Shown: positions 24,522 through 31,760 of the stretch, piece by piece
Numbering within the stretch: position 1 is the stretch's first letter
How the letters are laid out: every line of letters begins with the position of its first letter
Assembly (NCBI GenBank): GCA_022509065.1
Contig: JAFLTY010000025.1
Location: 1-34,319, forward strand
DNA: 34,319 nt
Direction: 5' to 3'
DNA from: Muribaculaceae bacterium
GTDB lineage: Bacteria; Bacteroidota; Bacteroidia; Bacteroidales; Muribaculaceae
Notes under the pieces: generated by a model
The model's input: only the letters and a program-made list of their open reading frames with translations
Told to the model about the DNA's origin: nothing
Database searches by the model: none
Made by a program: the position numbers and the translations under genes

Positions 24522-24528
24522 GATGTTG

Positions 24529-26688
24529 TTAAAGCCATGACCACCAGTTGTCGCACGATTTGCGGATTGTGGCTGCGGTTGGTGTGTCGGGGTAACGTTT
24601 TATTACTGTTTTCACGTTGCCGAAGATATATTCGGCTATTGCTTTGGCCTCATCGGTGACAAGCATGGCCATACCTTTCTCTACCTCTTCATCGAAAATA
24701 CGTTGAGTATTTTGATAGTCTTCGTAGGAAGAATAGTCATAGAGGAAGTCGTATTTGTCAAAACCGTCCGTGGGCCAGATATAGTAAAGGTGCGGGTAAA
24801 AGAGGTTACAATTCTCACCTCGCCAATACTGGGTGAGAGCCCAACAGTTCTCATAAGAGTTCCAGCGACCGATGGCATACATAATGCGGGCTAATCCGCG
24901 CTCGTCGGCGGTTTTTCCGTATATCATGGCTGTCTTGTATTGTTGCATGCGTTTGGCAAAGTTGTATTTTGCGTTGTCGGGCGATTCGTAATACTGTTGG
25001 GGTGATGTAAAATCAAACTTATATTTGGTTGGGACGATGTCATCCGAGGGAAATTCCCACAGGCATGGATGATAGTAGAAAGGATCTTTTTTGAGGTAGT
25101 CGTAGATGTTGGTGGTTTGTTGATAATGGACAGGAACCTTTTCAAGGTATTTCATGGCGAGGGAATAGTTCTCTTCGCGCAAAGCGAGGGTGCCAATAAG
25201 TTCGTCAAAATAAGGCTCGTCGGTTCGCGCGTATTTACGCAAGATGGTGTATAGAGGAGTGTTGGCTTTCAGTTCTCTTTGCACCTTGATGAGCTGTGAC
25301 GCGGTCAGGGTGTTCATCAGTTGGAAAGACAGGGAACCGTAGTCGATAAAGTTAGATGCTTTCTTTACACTGCGCACCTCGTCCAGCGAAAGATGCTCAA
25401 AAAAACTTGGATCAGGCAAATTCGGGTCGTAGGAAAACCACCCGGTGTTAAAATATTGGGATGAACGGAGAAAATTTTCTACGTATCCGCACAAAAGAAT
25501 GGCTGTTGTGTATTGTCGTTTTTCCCATAATGTCGGTATCCAGTTTTCGTAGACAATATTTTGAAGGCGGCGAGACCATTTATCAGCATCAGGGTTGAGT
25601 AGATCCATTTTTTTCTCAAACCATTGTAAATCCCTTACCAGATGAGACATGTTCCCGTTGATGGCGTCTATTTTGGTTTGATAGGCACGCGCAAGTTCAA
25701 GGGTATATGGGTCGGAGAATTTTGATTGCATTGCGCGGCGAATATGCTTGGCGGCAGCCTTATAGTCTTTATGATATTTCCCTTTCATATAAGCCAAGGC
25801 GTACTCCCATTCACCGCGACATTTCACATTTTTATTGTTAAGAATCTGTTCGACAGCTGGTTGAAGTCTACAGAAGATAAGCGAGTCCTTGGAGCAATAC
25901 CGGACGTAGTCCCACAACAGAGGGCTATCGGGGTATCTATCCGCAATATGTTGAAAAGCGTTGGGAGACGAAGTTTCCCAAAAATAGCCGGCTCTTATAT
26001 ATAGCTCGTCCGCTTTTTCTTTCTCTCCGAGTCGTTCCCAGCAGCCGGCGACGTACTTCATGGACATGCGTTTGAAAAGATTCGTGTCCGGGAAGTTGAC
26101 AAAATACTCATCGAAAAATTTGATGCATTTGTCGTAATTCCTGTTGGCGAAATGTGCGCGAACTGCCTGAAGACCGTAGCGGTCTTTCAGCCTTGCACCC
26201 CTGTATGATTTACACCAGTTAAAGACATATTGGAAGTTGTTGTCGCTATTGTCGTAGTTGTATTTTTCAGGATAGTACCACGGTGAAGCGATAGTCTTGC
26301 GGTGATTCTCAAGTCTTTTTGCCAGAAGCAGGAAGTCTTTTATCTCATCATCGCGTTTGTTAAGGATATAAGTGTAAAAAAGATTGTCGGTCGGTATGCC
26401 CGGCCATTCAAGAATGGAATAAACTTTATCAAGAGAGTTAGTGTATACGGCTTCTTCAATATCTGACAAAGGGATATCCGGCGATGTCAGTTGTTGCCAC
26501 AAGAGGAGGTTCTCTTCCCTATCGTAATCGCGTTCAGGAAAAACTCGGTCGAACGATGATGGAGTGAAGAAATCGGGCGTTGGAATCAACGGCCGGAACG
26601 GCCCACACGCTTTAGAGGTGCAAGGAGTGAGAAAGAAAGAGAAGAGAAAGCTAATCGCGGCGATTGAGGATACTGTAGATTTGCCCAT
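24529..26688 (-). CDS. Large exported repeat protein, unknown function
   Basis: 719 aa. The N-terminus (GKSTVSSIAAISFLFSFFLTPCTSKA) is a signal peptide; CGPF follows the likely cut site near residue 27, but there is no good lipobox. The rest is alpha-helical with TPR-like units: NRNYDKCIKFFDEYFVNFPD, LGEKEKADELYIRAGYFW, DYKAAAKHIRRAMQSKFSDPYTLELARAY, REENYSLAMKYLEKVPVHY. It is rich in Tyr, Trp and Asp. I do not recognise a named family; similar large exported proteins beginning ACGP/ACGW occur in Bacteroidetes. It overlaps the upstream lipoprotein gene by 38 bp, so the two are one operon and likely act together in the periplasm or at the outer membrane. It may be a scaffold; no enzyme motif is visible. 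Confidence 0.75.
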   Translation of the reverse strand: MGKSTVSSIAAISFLFSFFLTPCTSKACGPFRPLIPTPDFFTPSSFDRVFPERDYDREENLLLWQQLTSPDIPLSDIEEAVYTNSLDKVYSILEWPGIPTDNLFYTYILNKRDDEIKDFLLLAKRLENHRKTIASPWYYPEKYNYDNSDNNFQYVFNWCKSYRGARLKDRYGLQAVRAHFANRNYDKCIKFFDEYFVNFPDTNLFKRMSMKYVAGCWERLGEKEKADELYIRAGYFWETSSPNAFQHIADRYPDSPLLWDYVRYCSKDSLIFCRLQPAVEQILNNKNVKCRGEWEYALAYMKGKYHKDYKAAAKHIRRAMQSKFSDPYTLELARAYQTKIDAINGNMSHLVRDLQWFEKKMDLLNPDADKWSRRLQNIVYENWIPTLWEKRQYTTAILLCGYVENFLRSSQYFNTGWFSYDPNLPDPSFFEHLSLDEVRSVKKASNFIDYGSLSFQLMNTLTASQLIKVQRELKANTPLYTILRKYARTDEPYFDELIGTLALREENYSLAMKYLEKVPVHYQQTTNIYDYLKKDPFYYHPCLWEFPSDDIVPTKYKFDFTSPQQYYESPDNAKYNFAKRMQQYKTAMIYGKTADERGLARIMYAIGRWNSYENCWALTQYWRGENCNLFYPHLYYIWPTDGFDKYDFLYDYSSYEDYQNTQRIFDEEVEKGMAMLVTDEAKAIAEYIFGNVKTVIKRYPDTPTAATIRKSCDNWWSWL

Positions 26689-27721
26689 TGGTGTATGTTG
26701 AGAAGTTGTTTAAGTCAAAATGGTAAAGAATGTTGCTGTGAGGTTCCGATCCAAGAATTTGTTCAATCTTATCTTGAATGGAGCGGATATCGTCGATTGA
26801 TGAGTTTTCTTGTCGAATCATGTCACCTTTGTAAATCAAGGTGTTGTTGTAGGGAACGGTCTTTTTAGCGATATAGACGGAGTTGTCCTTTTTTGTGAAA
26901 CACTCTTCATCGCTCAAATCAACACCATTCATGAGACCGACAAATGTGCGGTCGCGGAAAAGAAGTTGCCAAGAATAAGTCGGGTAGGCGATGTCAAGAT
27001 GTAAGGGGTAAGAGGCAAGGTGTCTGAGGTATGGAGCGACGTTTTTTTCGCTGATTATGGAGTTTGGTTCGTCAGGGTCGTTGAATTTGCCGGTGTTATA
27101 GACCATGAGGACACCGTAATCAACAGGCGGCGGAGAGGAACTCAACTGATGAAGTCGGATGGTCGAGCTCAGATTCCATGGAAGATTATATCTGCCAAAC
27201 TGAGCTTTCACCGAATCGCACAAGGCGAAAAACGATTTACGCGTAGACGGTGTCCAGTCGCAGTCAAGTTGCAAGCCTTCCACATTGGGTATCTCGTTAT
27301 ATGACACCATGTTTTTTACTCGTTCAACAATTCTCGAGGCAAGTATACCCTCTTTACCACGGGATTCTCTAATTGCTTCCAGCGTGATATATACCACTGG
27401 AACAAAAACGGTTGTGGCCAACTTTTCTTCCATGAGATATCGCGGATGGCTGCCAAAAGACAATGTAGCGTTAGGTATGACCCGGTAATCATAGTCGTTG
27501 GTCATGTTATCGACCGACACATCGAACATGCGCAGAAAGATTTTTTTGATGCTGAATTTCTTCAAGAAATCAAGATCTGCCGAATCGGGCTCGAAGGTTG
27601 TTTTCCAGAAATAAACGGAGTTGGCTTCGGTATGGCGATCGTCCGTGCTTTTGTTTGTATGACAACAGATTAGTGAGAATGTCGTCAAGAGGGCTGTAAG
27701 TATTACGGTGAGCTTTTTCAT
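26651..27721 (-). CDS. Lipoprotein, possible TIM-barrel glycosidase-like
   Basis: 356 aa from ATG 27721. MKKLTVILTALLTTFSLICCH is a signal peptide with a lipoprotein-like LICC end, and a polar linker follows. Segments look like alternating strands and helices of a TIM barrel: VYFWKTTFEPDSADLDFLKKF, KIFLRMFDV, TTVFVPVVYI, VEGLQLDCDWTPSTRKSFFALCDSV, GVLMVYNTGKFN, HLDIAYPTYSW. The GLQLDCDW strand end and the overall order remind me of DUF3142/glycoside-hydrolase-like barrels, but this is a weak call. An upstream extension to 27748 lies before the -7 box and is rejected. First gene of an operon with the repeat protein; two 21-bp-spaced repeats matching those before the LytTR gene lie upstream. 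Confidence 0.7.
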   Translation of the reverse strand: MKKLTVILTALLTTFSLICCHTNKSTDDRHTEANSVYFWKTTFEPDSADLDFLKKFSIKKIFLRMFDVSVDNMTNDYDYRVIPNATLSFGSHPRYLMEEKLATTVFVPVVYITLEAIRESRGKEGILASRIVERVKNMVSYNEIPNVEGLQLDCDWTPSTRKSFFALCDSVKAQFGRYNLPWNLSSTIRLHQLSSSPPPVDYGVLMVYNTGKFNDPDEPNSIISEKNVAPYLRHLASYPLHLDIAYPTYSWQLLFRDRTFVGLMNGVDLSDEECFTKKDNSVYIAKKTVPYNNTLIYKGDMIRQENSSIDDIRSIQDKIEQILGSEPHSNILYHFDLNNFSTYTNGQIYSILNRRD

Positions 27722-27725
27722 ACCG

Positions 27726-27756
27726 CAAAGATGTGAGAAAAAAAACACCCAACCAA
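27726..27756 (-). promoter_or_regulatory. Weak promoter of the lipoprotein operon
   Basis: Minus strand: TTGG (27756-27753), 19 bp, CATCTTTG (27733-27726), each one mismatch from TTTG / TAnnTTTG. Only 4 nt separate the box from the ATG at 27721. Weak core elements plus upstream repeats suggest an activated promoter. Confidence 0.5.
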
Positions 27757-27773
27757 GTGTTTTGGCGGGTGTT
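27738..27773 (-). terminator. Intrinsic terminator of the LytTR operon
   Basis: Minus strand: AACACCC (27773-27767) pairs with GGGTGTT (27750-27744), with an inner CCAA/TTGG pairing, followed by eight T (27745-27738). It ends transcripts coming from the glycosidase-like gene and overlaps both the -33 region of the next operon and the proximal direct repeat. Confidence 0.85.
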
Positions 27774-27803
27774 GTATGAAATATGGGGTAGGTTGTACGA
27801 AAT
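27771..27803 (-). promoter_or_regulatory. Direct-repeat pair A, candidate LytTR site
   Basis: On the + strand GTTGTATGAAAT (27771-27782) and GTTGTACGAAAT (27792-27803) differ at one base and start 21 bp apart. LytTR-domain proteins typically bind paired short direct repeats spaced by two helical turns. The TGTA core lies 40 bp upstream of the -7 box of the lipoprotein operon, exactly as in pair B before the LytTR gene. Confidence 0.6.
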
Positions 27804-27849
27804 GAGGGTACAGGTCAAAAACGATAAAACTTCAAGTAGGTTCTTAAAA

Positions 27850-27861
27850 CCGGTTCGACAA
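27850..27861 (+). repeat. Isolated match to the end of the IS5-like element
   Basis: CCGGTTCGACAA is identical to 12 bp in the terminal repeats of the element at 14276-15020. It also follows a CTTAAAA stretch, like the flank there. No second end or transposase is visible nearby. It could be a solo relic of the same element, or chance. Confidence 0.3.
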
Positions 27862-27886
27862 CTATCATGGATTGTATAATCGTTTC

Positions 27887-28798
27887 TTATTTCCAGACTA
27901 AATAATTTACATTGGCGAAATTATTATCTGTCTCGCGGCCGAACTCCAATTTATTGCCTTCTTCATCGACGGCAAAACCATGTGATGTAGACCCAACAAG
28001 ATAGATGGCGTTAGACACGCCCAGGTCGGCCAGCACGTCGGCAAACTCGTTGAGTGTCATCTTCCTGTGACCCAAGATGACAACTATGTCGCCGTTTAAT
28101 TCGGCCAGTGCCTTACGCAATGAAGCCGATTTCAGTTTGTTTTCCACAACCTGACCACCTACCACCAAAGGATATTGTCGAAAAAAGTAACCGCCGTTTT
28201 CAATTGCCTGTTCAAAATAGGGTGTTGAGTCGGCGACGCCAACAGTCATTTTGCCGTTAATTATGGCGCAGAATCCCGATTTAGAGGAGCCACGGCTCAC
28301 CAATTCACCATCGATGACACAAGCTCCTACAATACCACCATTGTCACGGCGTACGTCGGCGGCTTGAACCACAAGTGTGGCTGTGGTGTCTTTAAGAGCG
28401 TCAGCGCCAATTTGTAAGCGAGGTGTAGCGTTTTGCGGTTTAAGTATGGTTAGAGCACAGTCGTTGATAACGGTATCGGTGAAAATAGTATGTGAAATAA
28501 TAGGTACTTCCTGTAGAGGCGGTATGCTGTCGTGATTTTTATTTGTATCGTAAGCTAACCTTGAAACGCGGTTTGTCATAAAGTTATCCGAGTCTATGTC
28601 GGCGTTTGATACCGGCCATACCAAATAAACAATCAAACCGATTAATAATAAAACGAAAAAAACAAGACAAAATGTGACGATTTGTCTTATGCGGCGCCTC
28701 CTCTTGAGATACTTCGCCCTGCCGATATCGAGAGATTTGGCTTCGGAGCCAATTATGCGGATTTCGTCGTCGTTGATATCGTGGAACATATTATTCAT
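27887..28798 (-). CDS. Membrane-anchored phosphodiester-glycosidase-like protein
   Basis: 303 aa. Cytoplasmic N-terminus with a basic patch (KYLKRRRRIRQ), then one membrane helix at about 40-62 (VTFCLVFFVLLLIGLIVYLVW) and a large periplasmic domain. That domain resembles the NAGPA/DUF2233 phosphodiester glycosidase family: QAADVRRDNGGIVGACVIDGELV, GFCAIINGKMTVGVAD, QYPLVVGGQVV, a region before DIVVILGHRKMTLNEFADVLADLGVSNAIYLVG, and a Ser-rich turn where the family usually has D-G-G-x-S. The canonical NGG/DGG motifs are partly changed (ENGGYFF kept, LVGSTSHG in place of the last), so activity is uncertain. It overlaps the LytTR gene by 8 bp. Periplasmic cell-wall or glycan work is inferred. 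Confidence 0.72.
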   Translation of the reverse strand: MNNMFHDINDDEIRIIGSEAKSLDIGRAKYLKRRRRIRQIVTFCLVFFVLLLIGLIVYLVWPVSNADIDSDNFMTNRVSRLAYDTNKNHDSIPPLQEVPIISHTIFTDTVINDCALTILKPQNATPRLQIGADALKDTTATLVVQAADVRRDNGGIVGACVIDGELVSRGSSKSGFCAIINGKMTVGVADSTPYFEQAIENGGYFFRQYPLVVGGQVVENKLKSASLRKALAELNGDIVVILGHRKMTLNEFADVLADLGVSNAIYLVGSTSHGFAVDEEGNKLEFGRETDNNFANVNYLVWK

Positions 28799-29162
28799 TT
28801 GTGAACCTCCTTTTTTCTATATATTCTTTCAGAGTCTTCAACGCCTCTTTCGATGCTGAAAGCTCATAACGAAAAGTGCTTCCGTCGGACAAAATGATTT
28901 TTTGTTTGGCCGGGTTTATATATGATATGAAATCGTTATTGACAATGAGGCTTTTACCGATTCGTATAAAACTATTAGCCTCAAGTCCGGGCGTTTCGGC
29001 TATAAGATTCTCTACGTGTCCTAACTGTAAGGTCTGGATATACTCTGTGCCATTCACAAGCTTGAAAGTGGAGTAATTGCCGCCGGCGGCAACATAAACC
29101 AACGCTTTCGGGCTTATCCGGATCAGCTCGGATGCTGTGCTAAAAATGAGTAAATTGTCCAT
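28791..29162 (-). CDS. Stand-alone LytTR DNA-binding protein
   Basis: 123 aa consisting almost only of a LytTR domain (about 15-118): RISPKALVYVAAGGNYSTFKLVNG, TLQLGHVENLIAE, FIRIGKSLIVNNDFISYINPAKQKIILSDGSTFRYELSASKEALKTL. The RIGKS-LIVN segment is the signature DNA-contact region. No receiver, sensor or membrane segment is present, so it cannot be a classical two-component regulator; it may respond to the membrane protein encoded next to it (8-bp overlap, ATGAATAA). Its own promoter carries a direct-repeat pair (29216-29248) shared with the neighbouring lipoprotein operon, suggesting autoregulation. Confidence 0.92.
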   Translation of the reverse strand: MDNLLIFSTASELIRISPKALVYVAAGGNYSTFKLVNGTEYIQTLQLGHVENLIAETPGLEANSFIRIGKSLIVNNDFISYINPAKQKIILSDGSTFRYELSASKEALKTLKEYIEKRRFTNE

Positions 29163-29170
29163 ATACGATG

Positions 29171-29178
29171 CAAAAATA
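29171..29178 (-). promoter_or_regulatory. -7 box TATTTTTG of the LytTR operon
   Basis: Exact -7 match on the minus strand, 8 nt before the ATG at 29162, so a nearly leaderless mRNA. The -33 position reads AAGG, a poor match, which fits an activator-dependent promoter. Confidence 0.6.
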
Positions 29179-29215
29179 CAATTTTTCAGACATATAACCT
29201 TCCTCCTACCTCTTT

Positions 29216-29248
29216 TATGTACGAAATGTTTGTCCGGTTGTACAAGTT
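29216..29248 (-). promoter_or_regulatory. Direct-repeat pair B, candidate LytTR site
   Basis: On the + strand TATGTACGAAAT (29216-29227) and GTTGTACAAGTT (29237-29248), TGTAC cores 21 bp apart. The first shares the 11-mer TGTACGAAATG with pair A (27794-27804), and the second shares GGTTGTAC. The proximal TGTA lies 40 bp upstream of the -7 box, identical to pair A. Confidence 0.6.
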
Positions 29249-29312
29249 ACCATCAATTAGTATGATTTATTTTTCATAATAACTGAAAATACAGTTTATG
29301 CGAAAAAATTTG

Positions 29313-29320
29313 TACATTTG
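29313..29320 (+). promoter_or_regulatory. -7 box TACATTTG for the SDR gene
   Basis: Exact TAnnTTTG match 24 nt before GTG 29344. No clear -33 TTTG at the right distance. It overlaps a TTGTACA string resembling the LytTR-site core. Confidence 0.5.
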
Positions 29321-29343
29321 GGTCGTAACTAAAAGAAACAGTC

Positions 29344-30099
29344 GTGAAAGAGATAAAGGCAAACGAAATGCGCCGTCGCGTATTTGTGACCGGAGGCGCA
29401 CATGGTATTGGAAAAAGTATAGTGGAAGGTTTTATCAGCCGGGGTGACTTGGTGGCTTTTTGTGATATAGATAGTGACAACGGGACGAAGTTGTCCAAAA
29501 ATACCGGTGCCGTCTACCATGAGGTAGATGTAACTGATGCAGGAAAGCTCGAAGAGTGCATAGGCAGTGTTTTCGAGGCGTGGGGAGATATTGATGTGCT
29601 GATCAATAACATCGGTATAGGTGTTTTTAAGCCTTTGACAGAGTTGACGTTGGCTGAGTTTGACCGCGTCATCGACACTAATTTGCGTTCTGTTTTTGTG
29701 ACGGCGCGAATGTTGGCGCGCCATAGACAGGCGAACGGCAATAATGGCTATGGCCGCATTGTCAATCTGTGTTCCACACGCTATTTGCAAAGCGAGGCCG
29801 GAACGGAAGCGTATTCAGCTTCGAAAGGCGGAGTTTATTCGATGACACACTCGCTCGCCATGTCATTGGCTCCTATGGGTGTGACGGTGAACGCAATTGC
29901 TCCGGGATGGATTCACGTTCGTGAAGAGGAGGATTTAAGAGCCATTGACCACGAGTTTCACCCCTCGCGTCGTGTTGGCACTCCCGACGATGTGGCGCGG
30001 CTTGCTTTGTTTCTTTGTGAACCCGAAAATAACTTTATTAATGGTCAGACTCTGGTTGTGGACGGCGGAGCTACCATTAAGATGATATACCCGGAATAA
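29344..30099 (+). CDS. Short-chain dehydrogenase/reductase
   Basis: 251 aa, classical SDR with an NAD(P)-binding Rossmann fold. The TGGAHGIG cofactor loop follows the first strand. DIDSD at the end of strand 2 suggests NAD preference. The structural motif is NNIGIG. The catalytic triad is Ser in NLCSTRYL with Tyr and Lys in AYSASKGG, and APGW is the turn after strand 6. The C-terminal INGQTLVVDGG closes the fold. The substrate is unknown. GTG 29344 follows a -7 box by 23 nt; ATG 29368 (MRRRVFVTGG) is an equally sound start and eight residues shorter. It is transcribed divergently from the LytTR operon and is monocistronic. Confidence 0.92.
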   Translation: MKEIKANEMRRRVFVTGGAHGIGKSIVEGFISRGDLVAFCDIDSDNGTKLSKNTGAVYHEVDVTDAGKLEECIGSVFEAWGDIDVLINNIGIGVFKPLTELTLAEFDRVIDTNLRSVFVTARMLARHRQANGNNGYGRIVNLCSTRYLQSEAGTEAYSASKGGVYSMTHSLAMSLAPMGVTVNAIAPGWIHVREEEDLRAIDHEFHPSRRVGTPDDVARLALFLCEPENNFINGQTLVVDGGATIKMIYPE

Positions 30100-30525
30100 A
30101 TTGGCAAATAAAGCAACTTTAGAGATTTTTTAATCCGTCACATTGTTAAACACCCCAGCCCGTATTGAATCGATTTCAAAAGCCAGCAATTTTAAATTTC
30201 CAACAAGATGGTGTGAAAGAAAAAGTGCTAAATGTTTGGTAGTTTGGAAGTTTATTGCTAATTTTGTGGCGAAAAATAGTGGGTGCTTGCGGCATTGCTG
30301 TGTTAACATTCTGTCTGTCAGGGTGTTGGCTGGCAATGTGAGGGTGTCTGAAAGCCTGAACAAAAGTGTGCTTTTGAGGCGGTAGGATGGCCTGCGAGGG
30401 TTAATGACCCTCGAATTTGACAAGGTGCGAAGCTATTTTTCACTAAAACGAGATTAAATTTTCAACAGGAAAATATTTTTAATAAAAAGTTATAATTAAA
30501 GTTAAGTTAAACCAAACAAACTAAG
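30100..30525 (+). promoter_or_regulatory. Intergenic region and rpsL leader
   Basis: The first about 130 bp after the SDR gene show no gene or clear terminator. A near-ideal promoter (30235-30266) starts an rpsL leader of about 254 nt. In it lie two perfect hairpins: CAAAAG-TGTG-CTTTTG (30361-30376) and CGAGGGT-TAATG-ACCCTCG (30395-30413). Neither has a T-run, so they are not terminators. A role in autoregulation by a ribosomal protein is possible. Confidence 0.6.
30235..30266 (+). promoter_or_regulatory. Consensus promoter of the ribosomal operon
   Basis: TTTG (30235-30238), 20 bp, TAATTTTG (30259-30266): both boxes and the spacing match the Bacteroidetes consensus exactly. Expected start near 30272, giving a long leader before rpsL. 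Confidence 0.75.
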
Positions 30526-30912
30526 ATGCCTACAATTCAGCAATTAGTAAGAAAGGGACGCGTAGCGCTCGAAGACAAGAGCAAATCGCCTGCACTTGAT
30601 TCGTGCCCTCAGCGCCGAGGTGTCTGTGTTCGCGTATACACGACCACACCCAAGAAGCCTAATTCGGCCATCCGTAAAGTGGCACGTGTACGACTCACCA
30701 ACGGTAAGGAAGTTAACAGCTACATACCCGGTGAAGGTCACAACCTGCAGGAACACTCGATAGTTCTTGTACGTGGCGGTCGTGTAAAAGACCTGCCCGG
30801 TGTACGTTACCACATTGTACGCGGCACTCTCGACACAAGCGGTGTTAAAGACCGTACGCAGCGTCGCAGCAAATATGGCGCAAAACGTCCTAAAGCCGGT
30901 GCAAAGAAATAA
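30526..30912 (+). CDS. rpsL: 30S ribosomal protein S12 (uS12)
   Basis: 128 aa, decoding-site protein of the small subunit. [10 protein letters not shown] at the start, [61 protein letters not shown] and [10 protein letters not shown] at the end are all conserved. Lys43 (TTPKKPN) and Lys88 (GRVKDLPG), the positions where streptomycin-resistance changes occur, are wild type. First gene of the str operon, behind a leader of about 254 nt. Confidence 0.99.
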   Translation: MPTIQQLVRKGRVALEDKSKSPALDSCPQRRGVCVRVYTTTPKKPNSAIRKVARVRLTNGKEVNSYIPGEGHNLQEHSIVLVRGGRVKDLPGVRYHIVRGTLDTSGVKDRTQRRSKYGAKRPKAGAKK

Positions 30913-30978
30913 GAGAGCACCGCGAGATTAAATCAAACCAATTAATTTAAACTCGTTTTTGAATTCTTGAAAAGCTGA

Positions 30979-31065
30979 AGCCGGAACACAATATATAATA
31001 TATGTAAAGGCCGGCTACCACGATAAACCGCGGTATGGTTGAGTAAGAGGCGAAGAGACGCCTCT
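30979..31065 (+). promoter_or_regulatory. Structured rpsL-rpsG spacer
   Basis: In the 206-bp spacer, AGCCGG (30979-30984) pairs with CCGGCT (31011-31016) around an AT-only inner stem. Further on, AGAGGCG-AAGAGA-CGCCTCT (31046-31065) is a perfect 7-bp hairpin. In E. coli the S12-S7 spacer is bound by S7 to control translation; a similar role here is inference by position. Confidence 0.5.
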
Positions 31066-31118
31066 GAAGAGCAAAGCAGCAAGCAACCAAGCAGTCAAAA
31101 ACACATTTTTGTAAAACA

Positions 31119-31595
31119 ATGAGAAAGGCAAAGCCAAAAAAACGGATTGTACTACCCGATCCTGTTTTTCATGATGTTCGCGTTTCGAAATTCGTGAATC
31201 ATCTGATGTATGACGGCAAGAAAAACACGTCGTACACAATTTTCTACAGCGCTCTTGACATTGTGAAGACTAAACTCCCCAACGAGGAGATGAGCGCGCT
31301 CGACATCTGGAAAAAAGCGTTGGATAACGTAACCCCCCAGGTCGAGGTTAAATCGCGTCGTGTAGGTGGTGCCACATTCCAGGTTCCCACTGAGATACGC
31401 GCAGACCGTAAAGAGTCTATATCCATGAAGAATCTTATACTTTACGCACGCAAGCGCGGCGGCAAGACAATGGCCGACAAGCTGGCTGCTGAAATAGTTG
31501 ACGCATTCAACGATCAGGGCGGCGCTTTCAAGCGTAAAGAGGATATGCATAAAATGGCAGAAGCTAACCGTGCATTCGCACACTTCCGTTTTTGA
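31119..31595 (+). CDS. rpsG: 30S ribosomal protein S7 (uS7)
   Basis: 158 aa, primary 16S rRNA 3'-domain binder. [17 protein letters not shown] start, [97 protein letters not shown] end. Length matches relatives. It follows rpsL in the same operon across a spacer of about 200 nt with hairpins. Confidence 0.99.
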   Translation: MRKAKPKKRIVLPDPVFHDVRVSKFVNHLMYDGKKNTSYTIFYSALDIVKTKLPNEEMSALDIWKKALDNVTPQVEVKSRRVGGATFQVPTEIRADRKESISMKNLILYARKRGGKTMADKLAAEIVDAFNDQGGAFKRKEDMHKMAEANRAFAHFRF

Positions 31596-31760
31596 TATCC
31601 AGTCCGTAAAATCATATAGCGTAGCAAGTAAGAAACTCATCGCAAATAAGGTTTTACAGGTCGTGGCGGCCTGATGGCACCGCGGTTGTTGGATACAAAC
31701 AAGACGCGTGTCGAAACGCCAGGACAAAAACAGGTTCTTAATGCATATAAGCTCAAACTG

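Larger units (their letters stand above)
24158..24528. other. Intergenic region with a hairpin and short repeats
   Basis: A 371-bp gap on the leftward strand between the exported repeat protein gene (3' end) and the dehydrogenase (5' end). I see no convincing gene; a 72-codon + frame here has no family features. It contains a long hairpin at 24317-24358 and three spaced TCATGACTT-like repeats at 24469-24521. The dehydrogenase promoter should lie here, but I found no exact -7 box. Confidence 0.5.

Noticed and set aside
29309-29320. TTTGTACATTTG before the SDR gene as a third LytTR site
   Set aside because: Only the TGTAC core matches, it is unpaired and not at the 21-bp spacing, and it overlaps the -7 box, which explains much of the sequence.
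30143-30385. Open + frame in the rpsL leader as a leader peptide
   Set aside because: It begins before the predicted transcription start, and the remaining codons have no start signal or attenuator-like codon run.
31674-31760. 29-codon N-terminal extension of fusA
   Set aside because: Relatives begin a few residues before [17 protein letters not shown]; the extension has no family match.
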